Source: Echiichthys vipera (Eukaryota; Chordata; Actinopteri; Perciformes; Trachinidae). From it: a DNA stretch of 64,000 bases. Shown one piece after another: positions 39,101 to 54,100 of the stretch. The notes beneath the pieces were generated by a model that ran no database searches, was not told where the DNA came from, and saw only the letters and a list, made by a program, of their open reading frames with translations. The translations under genes were made by a program, and so were the position numbers. Each line of letters opens with the position of its first letter. Position 1 is the stretch's first letter. The stretch covers positions 21,560,890 through 21,624,889 of the forward strand of contig OY829661.1 of the NCBI GenBank assembly GCA_963691815.1, written 5' to 3'.

Positions 39101-42100
39101 CAAAAACACATAAACTGTAAGCTGCACACAACTGCAAATTCAGGCGGCAGTGTTCCAAGCTAAAATACTACTCAGTACGAATGGAAGTCTCAATACACTG
39201 ATGTCTGTGAAATATCAAATAAAAAATACAAAATACTAATGATTGTATGCACGTAGTGTGTAACTGGAGAGCTTCATCATGATAGCCTGAAATACTACAT
39301 TTATAATTTGTTTTTCTATACATACAAAGTGTAATTCTGGCCCAAAATCATCTCATGGTCTTTTTCGGTACTTACATTCATCAAATAAGCATCGAGACAA
39401 ATATTAAAGGAGAAATCTGTGAGAAACGCTAACAGCCGGACGTGGCTAACACTGATTAGCTCGGGGCAGTACGGTGAAGGCATTAAAACCTTTTAAAAAC
39501 TTTTTTAACCTAAAAAAATAACACCAAACCTCTGCAGTAGCATGATAAGAGTTCCTACGCTTAAAAAGAAGCATCAATGGGCTCCTTCCTTTTGGATTAC
39601 ATTTGCACTTGAATGGACTTCACTACTTTTAATAAACTCTGGGCTCACTACCTACGTTGTTGGTGCTTCAGTTTATGTGTAGGGACTCTTTTCATGCTAC
39701 TGCAGATGTTTGGTGTTATTTTGAGCAGTATTAGTGGTTAAGAAAGCCTTTTTAATGCCTTCACTGTACTGCTTTAAGCTAATGTTTGCCACGCCCGGCT
39801 GTTAGCGTCTCTACCGGATTTCTCCGTTAATAGTTTATACACGAAAAAAACTCTCGATGGCTTATTTGATTTATCTATGCAGAAAAAGACCATGGGAAGA
39901 TTTTTCGCCGAAATTACACTTAAAGTAAAAATTAGCAAAGTCCTGCAGTCTAAAATTTGCTTAAGTATTAAAGTATTAGCATCAAAATACATTTAAAGTA
40001 CCAAAAGTAAGTATTCATTATGCAGGATGGCCTATTTCAGAATAATAATTGATAATTGATTTTAGGTACTGATGCATTAATGTGTTCATCACTTTAATGT
40101 TGCACATACAGGTGGGGCTAATGTGAAGCTGGTGAATTTCAATGAAATCTCTTCTTATCTGAACCGCGATACAAATCCCTGGTGGTATATTTTAGCAGAA
40201 GCCACTTTACACACCTTGTATCTTTCTTAGATTTCCATACAGACCAGGAGGGATTGTGTGATAAGTCTGATTTGTTCTGATAACTATCTGGAGTTCACAG
40301 TTCACTGAGGACAAAGCGTGTATTCTCCTCTGCAGCTCCACAAGGCTGCTTTCAGTCCCACGTGGACGAATCATGACATTATTGTATTGAAGAGTGAAGG
40401 AATAAGGAAAAGGCTACTTTAACCTTATCTTAGTTTACTGTGTGTGCATGAGAGATGCCTTTACTGTGCATCATACAAAACTGTTAGAGTATCTCCTTCA
40501 TGTTCACATTAGGACAGGAAATAGAGGGAGGATATGAGGAGAAATCAGGAATGTAATAACAGAGATGAAGAATAGAGCTAAATTTAAGCATTTAATGGTC
40601 ATTACACCAAACTGCTAACTACTAACAGTTCTATTGCTTGTCCGGTAAAGGAGAGCACATGCCTGGCTGCTAATGAGAATCAGAAATATTTAAAAAAAAA
40701 CCTCTTGGGGATAAGTAAAGAGCTTGATTCAGAGTTGAAATAGCATGTGAATGAGTCTGTGAGAAAATGTTGAAAGAAAAGTAAAGCAGATCCAAAAGCA
40801 TTCCCAAGTGTTTGTCTAAACATGCTAATTTTAGCCACATGTTGTGATTGCCTAATGATTCAAACCCTGTTTTCCTTCTCCACTGCGACTGTCAACAAAA
40901 CATTTTTGTGCGCTGCATCCTTTATTAATAATTGCCATTAGCTACATACCTTGAGGTAATGAAAGACACTATATTTAACACGTCGGTTGTTATTACATCT
41001 TATTGGGGTGGACGGAAGTAAGGAGGCCGAGTGGCTATCTTCCTATGGGAAAATACAGAAGAGGAATTTGTCCAGCTGTTCTTCCTCTGTGCTGCTCTCT
41101 GTTTGTCTCTCTCTGTTTATTCATCCATATTTTTTTTTCATAGAAAACACAACAGTTCCCAACTTACATGAAGTCAAGGAGAACATGACCATGGGAACCA
41201 CGCTGGTGACCAATCCCAACGGAGGATTTCTGGTAAGAGGGAAGATTCTCTTTATAGTATATGGAAGTGCTCATAGTACATTTTCCATACCAAACACAAA
41301 AGCAGGACTGAACACTGCATATTTTCTGCAAGAAACTGGGCAGCAAGTATATGTTCACTAGGCCTTTGATCTCTAGGGAAACAGTGGGATGGACCCTCCC
41401 ATGTCCTTTAGCGAGGCTTCATGTCCTGGGAATCTAACACTGTGAATCAACTGTACAATACAATACAGAAATGTATATACTGTATGGGTATGTAGGAGGT
41501 GGCGACGCCCATTACATTTTGTCCAATTTTTTTGTGCATGATTACCGAGACTCGCAGGGTGTGAAAATGACTAATGGACTAGTGGTCAATAAATATATTC
41601 ATGCAACTTATTATGTCCAAACAAAGATCATGCTGGACTGTGAGGCCAGATCCTGCACAGCTGCGAGTGGAAGTGAAGCTCTGACCCAAGGGTGCTCGAA
41701 GTTTTGTGTCAAATTAGGGAGCCAGCATGTGATTGAGGGCCGCACAGGAATAATGCAGTTACAAGTTGTCCAATGATATCGTTAACTTTAGCTTACAGCA
41801 CTACCACTGATGACAGAACAGTGCCTGTAGTTACCATCGCATTAGCTTTCTACAAGTCATTCCTACCTGGCGGTCGCTTTTTGGAGTCCGCAGTTTGACA
41901 CATTAGCCGAGCAGTGAATTGATTTAAATACAGATTATTAAAATAAAATGCATGCATTTCCTTACATGTTTGGTGGCTGCAAAAAATGTCTATTGCTGTG
42001 TCCCAAATCACGCACTTCTTTCCTCAAACTGGCTTTTTTGAGGGTGGAAGTGTGTTCACACCAAAAGTCGGTAAAATGTAGTGTACTGAATTTATCCGGT

Positions 42101-45100
42101 CGCACACTCAAAAACGCCCTCAATCGCCGCAATTTTATCTACGTAGTGACAGAGGCGAGACTTAATTCAAACGTTAAAATGGTAGAACAACAGCGCAACA
42201 GAGTGGCAACAACTAGATTCACTTTATAAATGTAAAAAGAGACTCACAAGGATTTTTGACAGTGTTCGGAGTCAGATGAGTTGTTGAAAAAGCGTTTTGA
42301 AAAATATTCAGAAGAAGAAATATGATCGTCATTTCATTCAAGTGCGGGGCGGCAGTGTGTGACTTGAGACAGCACTTACTCTGGGAATTGCGTGTACTGA
42401 TCGTGTCAGTACACTCACTGCAGTTCCACGATTTTGGACACAGCATAAGAGTGCCACCTCACTTTGAGCAACTATGCTCTAACCCCTTTAACCGTCTTTT
42501 AACAACGGCTAATGTCAGTGTTAATGTGACTCTTGCCTGTGTTATTATGATGTTATTGAACACCCACATTAGAGTGCATCCAAAACATTTGACAATTTGA
42601 ACACATCCGAAGTCACAGACTAACAGAAAAGCTGCCATGTGGACTCTCTTGTTATTGTTATCGTTAATACTGGACATTATCATCAGCCTCAGCTGTAATT
42701 TGTGTTTGTTGGACCTTGCGCCTCACTGAGCTGCTAGCATGGTTGAAGACTCTTGCTCTTGTTCTTGTACAACTCCACTATACAGTGTGAGAAAAGCACT
42801 GAGGCTAAGGTGCATGCAGGGAAATCTAAGGAAATGGGTCTGAAAGATTATTAGATATGATTTAGTTTTCCAGTTATTGTTGGTAATTTTTAAGCCCTAC
42901 TTTCCCACAGGCTCAATCCCCTTCTCCCTTTCTCTCTGGAGAATATTCGGCTGAAGGGATCTACAGTGGTTTTTAATAGTCTTTATGTAATACTCGTTTG
43001 AGTAGATCTTTCCTCTTGGTTTCTGCCCTCAGTATCCCTGAACCTCCTCTAAACCCATGACTTCATACTGGTGGAAATCTTGAAATTATACTTTCTTAAG
43101 CAAGTGGAGTTTCAGTTTGTTTGTATGTGCCCATGTGTCTTGTCTCCACAGGCGTGCGGTCCTCAGTACGGCTACATGTGCGGGCAGCAGCAGTTCATCT
43201 CAGGAGTTTGTGCAAATGTCAGCGATTCTTTCCAGATCCTCAACTCTGTGGCACCGGCCGTGCAAGGTACGCACCCTGTCAAAATAAGACACACCTTCAC
43301 AGGACATGACGGCATCTGCACAAATTGCCTGTCGGGGATAAGAGAATCTAATCTACTCGTCGCTGTAGTACCACCCGGGACCCTGACATCAAACTCACCC
43401 TCCCTCACTAAAGAGGGAGATTAGGAGCATTCTTCTTAACGTAAACTTGTCTGCGACCCCCATCCCTCTCTGGCCCGTCCCAGCCCAGCCCTTCTGCCGT
43501 GTTGTATGCCCAATTTAGGAGACAGTTTACTGGGCCTACACTCTGTTTCCCAGGAAGGAAACAGCCTTGAAAGAACCCGAGAGTAAACAGTCTTCAGTAC
43601 ATTTTCTCTTTTTTTTCTTTCTCTGATTCTTTCAGTATCACTTTCTCTGCCATTGCTTTAACTGCAACACAGACTGCATCATATACTGGTGCAAACAAGT
43701 ACGACCATGTCCCAGGTTTAAAACTGATGGGTACTGAAATAAAGTAAATGTAACAGATGACAGATTATAAGAGATTGTGAAGCCTTTAGTGAGTTCCTTC
43801 TAGATTCACATGAGGAAACAGTTTTTTTTAGCTCACTTGAGCTCAAAGTCTTAATGAGTGGTGAAATTATTATTATATTTTAGACCTATTACTACAGGGC
43901 ATGTCTATGGGATCAGTAGTAGGGGAAAACGTCTGTGTGAAAGATGTGAAATCCTCATCCTACATAAGCGGTGTAACATAATATAACATAACGTAAATAG
44001 TGAGCTTTCGAGGTTGGAATATTCCTTTTAAAAGTCCTAAAATGATCCAGTAATTTAATATAAAATAGATTAGAATAGAGTAAAACACAACAAACTCAAT
44101 ATCCTATTTTGTGCATAATCTTACAACGTCTTCAGATTAAACCTCTTGTGGGTGTCCCGACCCCCAGGTTGGGAACTGCTGTTCTACATTATTACATTTG
44201 GATTCGGAGCTACTGTTGTGTGTCTGCTGTGGGCACCAGTAAACAGGAAGAGAACTGGGTCTGCTTCGTGATTTAATTGCTTTCTTTGGAGTGAAATCAG
44301 CAAATTTGTGAGACCAGACATCGAAGGGAGAAATCAAAATACAAACTTAAAACTTATTTGACTTCATTTCTGGCTTTGTTCCAGAGTGTGCAAAGGAGCT
44401 GGACATTGTGATCGTTCTGGACGGATCTAACAGTATCTACCCCTGGTCCAGTATTGTCGATTTTCTGCGACGTTTCATCGAGAAAATCGAGATCGGACCC
44501 AAACTCTCACAGGTCAGTTGCATGAATTAAATATTTTCGGGGATTTTTAAAAGAATTTTAATGTTACCTGTTGGAAATGACTCTTTTTGTCTTATATACG
44601 ATGTGTGCAGAGTCACAAGTCATGCTGTGGAATCAACGATGCGTTACATAAGATTAGACATAGAAAAAGGATGAATGAAGGAATACACCATTTGCTGCCA
44701 ACTCAGTTCTCATTTTATATATTTAATGACTTAAGTGCCCTCCATTATGGAATTTTCCACATGACGCCAAGAGTGAGAATAACTGTATTATGTCCCTCAT
44801 ATAGCAGACTTTATGAATGGAGGCCTTTTCAAGTCTTTAATGTAATTTAAGCCTTTGCTTTGGTAAGTTATACCCTGAGTTTATTTCTGTCCACTTGTCT
44901 TGGATTGCTCCTCGAATGGGTGGTTCATTTTTATTATGGTTATATTGATCTCGTGGAGTTTTCCAGAGGGGAAACACTGGAAAGTCTTCCCTCTGCGGAG
45001 CCCGACAGTGGTTGCATGTCACATCTTCCATGGCTGCTGAAATCCTCTGCCTTCTGTATAAAGAACATTGTGTCATATCAACCCCACCAGACCCAACCAC

Positions 45101-48100
45101 ATCCTCAGCAGACTGGGAGGGGAAGCAGGGAAGAGAAGAACATAGAAGGGGAGGAAAGGAAAATCATTTTAATGTAGTGTAATGTTTATAAAAGCATGTG
45201 TGTGTGTGTGTGTTCCAGGTGGGGATAGTGTCCTATGGTGAGACTGTGACTCATCGCGTCAACCTGAGCCAGTTCGACAACACTCGTAATCTGCTGGAAT
45301 TTGTTGAAGAGCTTCCTCAGCAGACCGGCTTCAAGACTATGACTTTCCTGGGCATCGATACAGCCAGGTACTAAACATAACCCCTGCTTACTCCTTACTC
45401 ATTTTGGTGACCCTGTCAGTTCACCAATTTTGATTAAGTCATCATGGTTTGGCAAGGTTCAACAGGCAATTCAGTGGGACCGTGTCATTTCAAGTTGGCG
45501 GGACAAGGCTCCTTAACTTCAAGCCTTCCTATTGGTCAGACACATCGCTCACTGTGCTTTTATCAGTCAGATTTATCTTAAAATGTCCAGCAGAATTTCC
45601 CTGGTTGTTCCAACATGTATCTGGTCAAACCTAGTGTTTCTGCATTGATTCTGCTCATTAAAGTTTGTTTATGGGTGTCAAGAAGTGCAACTCTTAGGGA
45701 TGGGAATTAATACGATTTTATTGATACCTTCGCTGGTCTTCTCCATTCTGCTTCTCCGATTCTTTGTTGATTCCTTTATTGATTCCTAATCAATTTTCTG
45801 TGTGAAAAAAAAGGAGGTCTACACAGGTTTTCACCTTCAACGCAACTGTTTTGTCTGAACACAGAGAAGATGAAATGAGAGAATATTTCTCATGCTTCCT
45901 TTTTTTTATTAAAAATTGCTAATCCTGCCTGTGTGGCGCTAATGCTATTATAACAGGAAGCCTGTGAATGTTCTCATTTGTCCAGGTCATTGTTATCTCC
46001 AAAGCAATTTCAGTCAAAAACAACTGGATTATAACAGCATACTTTAAGTCGTTTCTTCCCCTCCTCCATGATTCCCTCTTATTGCAAGTTTCCCGCAGCA
46101 TATACGTTTGATGTCATTAACTTGCGATGTGCTGTCAGAAAATCGTGCCGCTGTTGATAAAAGGCCACTTTTATCCCAGATCAGCAGGTGCTCTAGACGT
46201 TGATGTTATTTGGACTGAATTTTGAAAATGTTTCACCAATCAGGAAGGAGGCCTTCATGCCGGAGCGTGGTGCACGACCTGGGGTGAAAAAAGCCATGGT
46301 GATTGTGACTGACGGGGAGTCACATGACTTCCATAATCTGGACAGGGTCATTGGAGACTGTGAAGATGATGACATCGAGAGGTTTGGCATTGCTGTGGGT
46401 ACAAACTGCTTTCACAGGTTATGTTAACATGTATGTACGATGTTTATCAGGTCTAAGAGGAAGGGGAACCTTTTTGTTTAGTGATAACAATTAATCCAGA
46501 TGACCCTTAAGAAAGGGCAGTTCGAGTATGCAGATTATAGAAATAATACTTACACAAAGCCATTTTACTGTGCAGTTTATTTAAATATTGATTAATCTCA
46601 GTAAACCAGCCTGTAAATCAATTAGAATTTGACAATTTAGTCAAATACGAGGTGTACTGAACTATTTTTTACTCATCATTTTAATCAGTTAGTCAGTCCC
46701 TCAGTCATACCTTTTAAGCCCTGGTGTTATTTAGATTTTTTCATTATGGTTTCCAGGTTTTGGGAGACTACAATCGTCAGAACAAAAGTAAAGAGGAAGT
46801 GCACAAGTTTATCAAGGAGATTGCGTCCATCTCCAGTGAGCCGTTACAAGACCACTTCTTCAACGTGTCCGATGAGGTGGCGTTGTTGACCATTGTGGAT
46901 GCTTTGGGAAGCAAGATTTTTGCCTTGGAAGGTAAATATTATCCCTGTAACACACACAAACGCAGCCTTTTTAAAAAAAATCTCACTCTCTGTTGCAAGA
47001 AAGGGTTACACATGAAGATATTCCCCATAGTGTCACACTATTCCTCTAAAGAGAACAGTACCTTACTTATCTAGACAAATATTCTCAGAAATGTTAAAAC
47101 TAGATAGTAACACTTTAATCATTTGCTGTTTATGTCTATATAAAAATGTTAAAATGAACTTTTCCCCTCCTCAGCTACAACCGGCGATTTCACCTCCTCC
47201 TTTGAGATGGAGATGTCCCAGGCGGGGTTTAGTGCACATACTTCTAAAGTAAGTCTAAATCAAATTATTTATGTCAGAAGAATATACAAATACCTTATAA
47301 GTAAAAGTCAGTGACTTACTGTAGAATCACTGAGCGGCGGACGAGTGCATCGTATCTTTAGATCACGACAAAGTTTAGTTTTAGAAGAACTGTTTGTTTT
47401 ATGTGCTTGCGTGCGAGTGTATGCGTCGGCGTAGATGTTTGCTTAACTAATGAACTCGTCCAGACACAATGCCACAGTGTTATCTCTGGTGCATCTTCAA
47501 CCCTTTGGTGATTCATGTCGGGTCAGCAGAAGTTTCCAGACACAGACTCTCTCTGTCCTCACACTGCTTCAGACTGCACACTGATCGTGTTTGGTCTGAT
47601 TGAATGAGAGTGCGCGAGGCAGACAGAAATGGATCGCAAAAGCAAACACGAGGCATGTTCAGCACAGGAGACAGTGAGGACGGTTGAATCAGATGTTCTT
47701 TCATTACTATAAAAACAGCATGCTGACACGCCTCTGGGGTTCATTCATTAGGCATTTCCTATGTCTGTTTAAAGACTCGCATACTCGCTTCTTACGCCTC
47801 TCTTCCGGCTCCTGACTCATGCTTATCGCCTTCCCAATCATTGTGTGCACTATCCCTGTGGCTGGAGTGGCTCATTCAACTTAATACAACCAAACTGAGT
47901 CGTTCCACTCTGGGATAAACATGTGAGGCCTCACTTTAAGGGTCGGTAGCGGGAAAGAGCCTCTTGACGCAGTGCATTGTGACAAATGATGCATGTTATG
48001 TCCTGTGTGCTCCCTCCCCTTCCTATTAGATAACTCTGTTCCCTGTAGCCCCCCCAAAAAAGATTGACTGACGTGTATCTCTTATTTTATGCATTGTGGT

Positions 48101-51100
48101 CATTGTGCTGTGTCTCAAATTGTAAAAGGTTATAACCAGGGCTGCGAGTAATGATTATTTACATTATTGATTGGGCACTTTTTATTTTTAATCAATGAGA
48201 TCATTGTTTAGTTAATAAAATTCCCGAAAATAGTAAAAATGCCATTTTCCAGACCATAGGATGATTTTTATTATTACTTTTATTTTTTTAATGATCGTTT
48301 TAATGAACGTTTTTCTTAATAAATAACTTATGAATTGATTATAAACATGGTTATTCATTTTCTGTCAATTGATTAAGTGAATCAAGTACATTTACTGCAT
48401 TAATAGATTTCAGGTACTTTAGTATTTCCCTTTTTGGCCATCTCCACTACATTTCAGAAGTTATTTGACAGCTTTAATTCAGGATAAATCCACCCAAAAG
48501 CATATAAAGCATTTAAAATGATCTCCACTTTAACCACTTACAACTTTTGTATGCTGCTGATTGCTTAACAGGGTTGTAAATTAGCTCCAGCCACCAGCTA
48601 AATGCTGGTAGGATATGCATGTGGCTGCTAGATTTGTTTCACTCACCAGCCAAAAAACAAGAGACAATGGCAATCTGTTAAGGGGCTGGTACATATTTCT
48701 GATAATACTTCTCAAACTTTGTATGCAGAACCTTTAACTGTGTTTTAATATTTTTAAACTTGTTCCAATCTATCTATTATTTCTTCCCCCACTGTTTTGC
48801 ATCACAGTAAAGATGACAATATTTTTTTGCCCAACACTCACTAGCAGAAATTGTTCTAAATCTTCTGATCTCATATCCATCTGTTCCTGATATCAGCTCT
48901 GCTGTCTCCCCGTAGGATGGAGTGTTACTGGGTGCAGTGGGAGCGTACGACTGGAATGGCACAGTGGTTATGCATACTGCTGGAGGAACAATCGTTCCAG
49001 GGAAGACCCAGTTTTACGACCCGGAGACTGAGGCCGGGTACGAAGGACTTGCTGGGTACCTCGGTGAGTTGACTCGTAATAGCGTAAAGGCCCTGAAAAC
49101 GTATTTTCTCAATAAGTTTTTAAATGTGAGTGATAAGGTCCTACATGAACATGGATGTATAATAAGAACTGGATATCTGACCGACAAAGACGGAGAGCAA
49201 CTACACATGCATTAGTGTTTTTTTCCACCAGTGCGTTCCTGCAAAAATACAGAAACATACGCCTGTTAATAAGCTGAATAAAATACAGAGAATACAGTTC
49301 TTGTATTTGCATTCACTTCATCTGAGCTCCAAGTTTTGTGTTAAACACAGAGAGTGATTAACTACATCTTTCAAGGGATTAAGTGAAATTCAAAAGCTTC
49401 TGATTAAATATAGTATATTTTACATGGAGGAGTAAAATATACAATTTTGTCTATCTCCGACAGCAGATGCCTCCCTCTCTTTGTCGCATAAATAATATAC
49501 ACATGCTTTTCTCTCCGTCCTGCTGCCTTTTATGGCTCATAGAGCAACCACAGCATCTCAATATTAAGTTATTTAATCAACATGTCATTACAAAGAGCAC
49601 TGGTGGGTCCAGGCTCGCGTACTGTAAACTCAGCTGTTGGCACATGCTCATACCGACAGTAATGGCATACGTAGCCTTTGTGTGTGCTTGTCTGATAGAG
49701 AGTGTGTGTGTATCCCTGCCAGTTTCCAGTAGTGTTTTATAGTTTCCTCCACACAGTGAGAGGTAAACAACTGGCTGAAGAAGCATTTAAAAATACCCTT
49801 CAAAGAGAGTGTGTTTTTCTCATGACGTGCATACCAACGCATTCCCGAGGATGCCTCTGTATGTAGGCATTGAATTAAATAAAGTGTGTACACTTGTTTA
49901 TGCACATGTATCTGCAGGCTATGATGTTCAGTCAGCGTCCACCCCTGACGGAGTGCTGTACATCACAGGTGCACCACGGTACAACCACACAGGCCGGGTT
50001 GTCATCTATCGTCTCGATGAAAAGAAGAATATTGTCGTCTCACAGATACTGAAGGGAGAGCAGGTGAGCCTGTTTCAGTTTGGTGTCTGGGCTAGCCTCC
50101 GTCCCTCAGTGTGTGTTTGCAGAGAAGACATCTTTTATCGATCTTTCATCAAAATTATAAGAAATGTATAAATTCCAGAGGAAAAAGTCATGTTAAGCAG
50201 CACAGAGATAGAAAATAGAAATGTTGTTGTTGTGTTTTCTGTTTTGCTCCTCTGTTTTCCGAATTATCATTGAGTTTTCTGTAATGCTGTTGTGTTTTGT
50301 CCCGTGTTGTGTTTTGCAGATTGGTTCCTACTTTGGCAGCGTCCTGCAGACTGTCGACGTGGATGGAGATTCCTACACAGACCTCCTCTTGGTCGGAGCT
50401 CCCATGTACATGGGCACAGAAAGAGACGAGCAGGGACAAGTCTACGTCTACAAACTCAACCAGGTACAGGAGATTCATTAAAAAGAAAATTAGGTAGTTT
50501 GTGTGTCTTTGATTGAAGAAGCTTGTGTCAGTTTGTGATGATGCATCCACTGATTGTTGTCTCTCCTTGTGCACACTTTTTTTTTCTTTTCTCCATTACC
50601 AGGATGACCAGTTTGAGCAGGAGTTCATTTTAAAGCCTGTCAATCAGTCCTGTTGTACTGCCCGCTCAGCCAGCTGCACTAATAAAAATGAACCATGCGG
50701 TGCCCGGTTTGGTACGGCCATTGCAGCAGTATCGGATCTCAACCTCGACGGGTTTAATGACGTGGCGATCGGTGCGCCTTTAGAGAATGACCACCGAGGA
50801 GCCGTCTACATCTATCACGGAGATAAGATGTCACTGAAAGAGAAATGTGTACAGGTGAGAACAGTCACAGTGCAAGTCACTGTACCATTAATAGTGAAAG
50901 GGTGTACTTCATTTAGATTAAAGTAAAATGCTTCAACTGGCACTGGCCTCCTCCTACTTCTTCTTCTACTTTCTATCACACTCAGAGGGAAATATGCCAG
51001 GTTGAAATAAAGCAGGATTTTCCTTTATTGTGCTCTAATTGATTCTGTGTGTCTCTGTAGCGTATCCCTGCAGGTGGGGATGGTGAAAAAGTGAAATTCT

Positions 51101-54100
51101 TTGGTCAGTCCATACATGGAGTCATGGATCTAAACGGAGATGGGATCACTGATGTTACCATAGGGGGTCTGGGAGGGGCTTCACTATTCTGGTAAGCCCA
51201 TCCTAACATATAAACATCCACTCCTAAAACTACACATTCCTCCTGAATCATTAGCAGCAGCAACAGACACTTCATCTTACATGTCCGTTTTGCATTGTCT
51301 TGCTCGGGTTTAGACAGCTGTGCATGTCCCACTGGGCTTGTAGGCTTGAGACCAACAACTTCCTAATGATCTCTCTGTTACAACCCCTGGCTGTTGGACT
51401 TCAACCCTCAAAGTTTTGAAACATCAGCCCACACCATGATATAACTTCCCAGGCCTTCTCCCACAGTTTCTACTGGCAGAGGCTCAGCTAAACTGTGTGA
51501 AAACTTCATCTCCCAAGTGGCTTAGAGTTTAAAATGGAATTGGCAGGAGGCGGCTTTTCTTCCTGGGCTGTTGGCTGTCTTTTAAAAAGCTCCACGGGTG
51601 GATAGAGAAAGCTAAGGCCAAGTTTTACTCTCAAGATGCATCCGTTTATGTTCCTCACTTTGAGAAAGTAGATGCATGAACCTAGTTCAGCACACACACA
51701 CACACAAATATTTCAGCAATGCCAGCTAAAACTGTGTCAAACATGTCTGTTTCATTTCACTAGGTCCAGAGATGTTGCAGAGCTCCATGCCAACATGACT
51801 TTTGACCCCATTAAAATCAACCTACAGCAGGCTCAGTACCAGTGTGAACACGGTGGGCGCAAATCTGTGTGTGTGACAACCGAGGTGTGTTTCGTCTACA
51901 GTATCAAATCTGACAAGGAAAACGTGAACGGCGTCGACACAGGTGAGGTCCTGTGCATTCACTTATCCGCCTCCTCACTGTCAAAGTTGTTGTGTTTCAT
52001 GTTTTCTTTTATGTTGTGTCCTGCAGAGATCCGCTACAATCTGACTCTGGACGCTCTGCGTGCAAAAGCCAGGGCTTCGTTTATTGACTCGGAAGATAAA
52101 AGTGATCGTAGGATTACCAGGAACTTCACAATCAAAGACAGAGAGAGAAAATGTTTGAGAGACACCTTCATGATGTCGGCAAGTACTCTGATCTTTATGA
52201 TGCACACATGGGGCTACTTATGGCTTCTTACTTGTATGAAATCAACCCGAAACTATATTTTTTAACCCCGTATCAAAACAGAATAATTAGATTAGTGGAT
52301 GATTAAAGATTCTGTGACATTCATTCATGAAAGTTATAGTCTAGGCTTGTTGGAGATGTAAACTGTGTTTTGAGCCAGAGAGGAGACAGGACAAAGCTGT
52401 GAGAAGTCTTATGCAGAGCAGGAAGACATCGGTCCTAACATGAAACAGACCCGTCCTGATCAAAGCATGCTCAGTCCAGCCCTGTGCTGCTCTGAGTGAT
52501 AAATTATCTGAAGGCACTTGGAGAGAAGTAGAGAGAATAGGAAAAAACAAAGTGAAAATGAATACTGTGACAAAGTGACATTCCAGGTCAAGAAATATAC
52601 CTACAAGTGGTCTAACAAACACATCACAGGTCGTTCATCAAAGTTAAAACCGTTGTACGTTACACCGACACCAACTACTGTAAACCTAAGCGGTCTCCAG
52701 CATAGTGACACTTAAAGCCATATGTACAAAGTTTCTCATTCCGGTCGTTCACAGCAGCAATGGATTCCTCTGATTAGCTGCCTCTAGGCGAGAGAAAGAG
52801 GAACTAATCAGTGGAAACAGCTGTTGTTGCTGTGTGTGCTTAGCAATGAATACCTGCTCTGTTCTAGTGTGCCAGTTTGTGCGGAAACTTCCCACACACT
52901 CCAGCGCAGAGAGGTCCTCAAGGGTCAGAACATTTCTACCACGCCTGTCTCACCTGAGTCCAAGATAGACCAGACCTAAATCTGAACAGATCTGAACAAC
53001 CATATGAACTAAACGTAGATGTATCACAAATTAAATCATGTCTTAAAAAGGATGTACGATCCTCAGTGTTTGCTGGAGCAGTGCCTCCGGTATGTTACAG
53101 TAACTTGCTCTAAGTCTGTAATGTGCCTGACTAAAGATGCAGCGTATGTTTCTCATGTTACACTCAAGAAAGACTCATATTCATGCCTTATCGTGCCTTT
53201 GCAATACATGCTTTACTCCAATGTGAAGCACTTCTTTCAAATGGTTTCTTCGTGTTTCAATGGTGTAAAGACACAGTACCGCCACACAGGTTTTTCCAGT
53301 TATTTCTGGCATTGTGGATGGCAATATTGGTGTGTTGGTCAGCCGCTTTGGTCCAACTGTTAAATGGATTGCTATGAAAGTTTGTACATACATGCTTGGT
53401 GCCCAGAGGATGAAGCATACTGACTTGGGTGATCCTCTGTCTTTTCCTGAGGTTAACATTTGCGGTTTCGAGTGAAATGTTTCTACTATTGCATGTATTG
53501 CTATTAAACTCAGTATAGACAGCCATGTCCCCTTGAGGAGGAATTGTAATAATCATATAGCACCATTGTTACGTCGATTTGTCCATAACTGGTTTATGAC
53601 CAAATACCTGCAAAGCTCATGACATTCCCAAATATCCTCAGCTGGACTTTATCTTTAGTGGTTTTTAAGAGGGGGTCATCAGTATGTTTCAAATACAGTT
53701 TAATGGTAAAAATCTGTTTGGCCACTGTGGAGTTATCGAGGCCTACACTCAATAAATCTGTCTTGCCTGCAAATTTGAGGGCGTATAGGAGTATAGGAGA
53801 ACATCAGCAGACTATAAGCTGTACGTGGATGATTCCAACATATTGACCCCAGGAAACATAAATTAAACATTCGTCCTATGGGGAAAACATTGCTGAGAAC
53901 ATTAAACAGTTTGATAGGTCTCCTTAATGTGTCACATTAAGAGGATATGGAGCTAAGGAACTTAGGACCCTGTGTCAGCATGCTAACACACTAAACTTAA
54001 ATGGTAGCCATTGTGAACATTATACCTGATGAACATGTTAGGATGTTAGAATTGTCATTGCGGCATGTTAGCATGCTGATGTTAGCATTTAGCTGAAAGC

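Larger units (their letters stand above)
33640..44384 (+). other. itga1: itga1 introns 2-5 (multi-kb, repeat-bearing)
   Basis: These introns lie between exons 2 and 6 and are 3,992, 3,402, 1,919 and 1,118 bp long. They carry a 0.6-kb palindromic element, a minus-strand SINE-like copy, a 450-bp inverted-repeat element and a 197-codon antisense ORF, each listed separately. Nothing else was recognised between the exons. Confidence 0.8.
47249..48915 (+). other. itga1: itga1 intron 10 (1.67 kb)
   Basis: gtaagt to cccgtag. It contains a degenerate teleost repeat (about 48138-48370) and a second fragment (48384-48480). The rest is unremarkable. Confidence 0.85.

Noticed and set aside
46380..46410. 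Alternative exon 8 donor gtacaa
   Set aside because: It would end the exon in phase 1 and shift exon 9 out of frame. The gtgggt donor restores AVLGDYNR.
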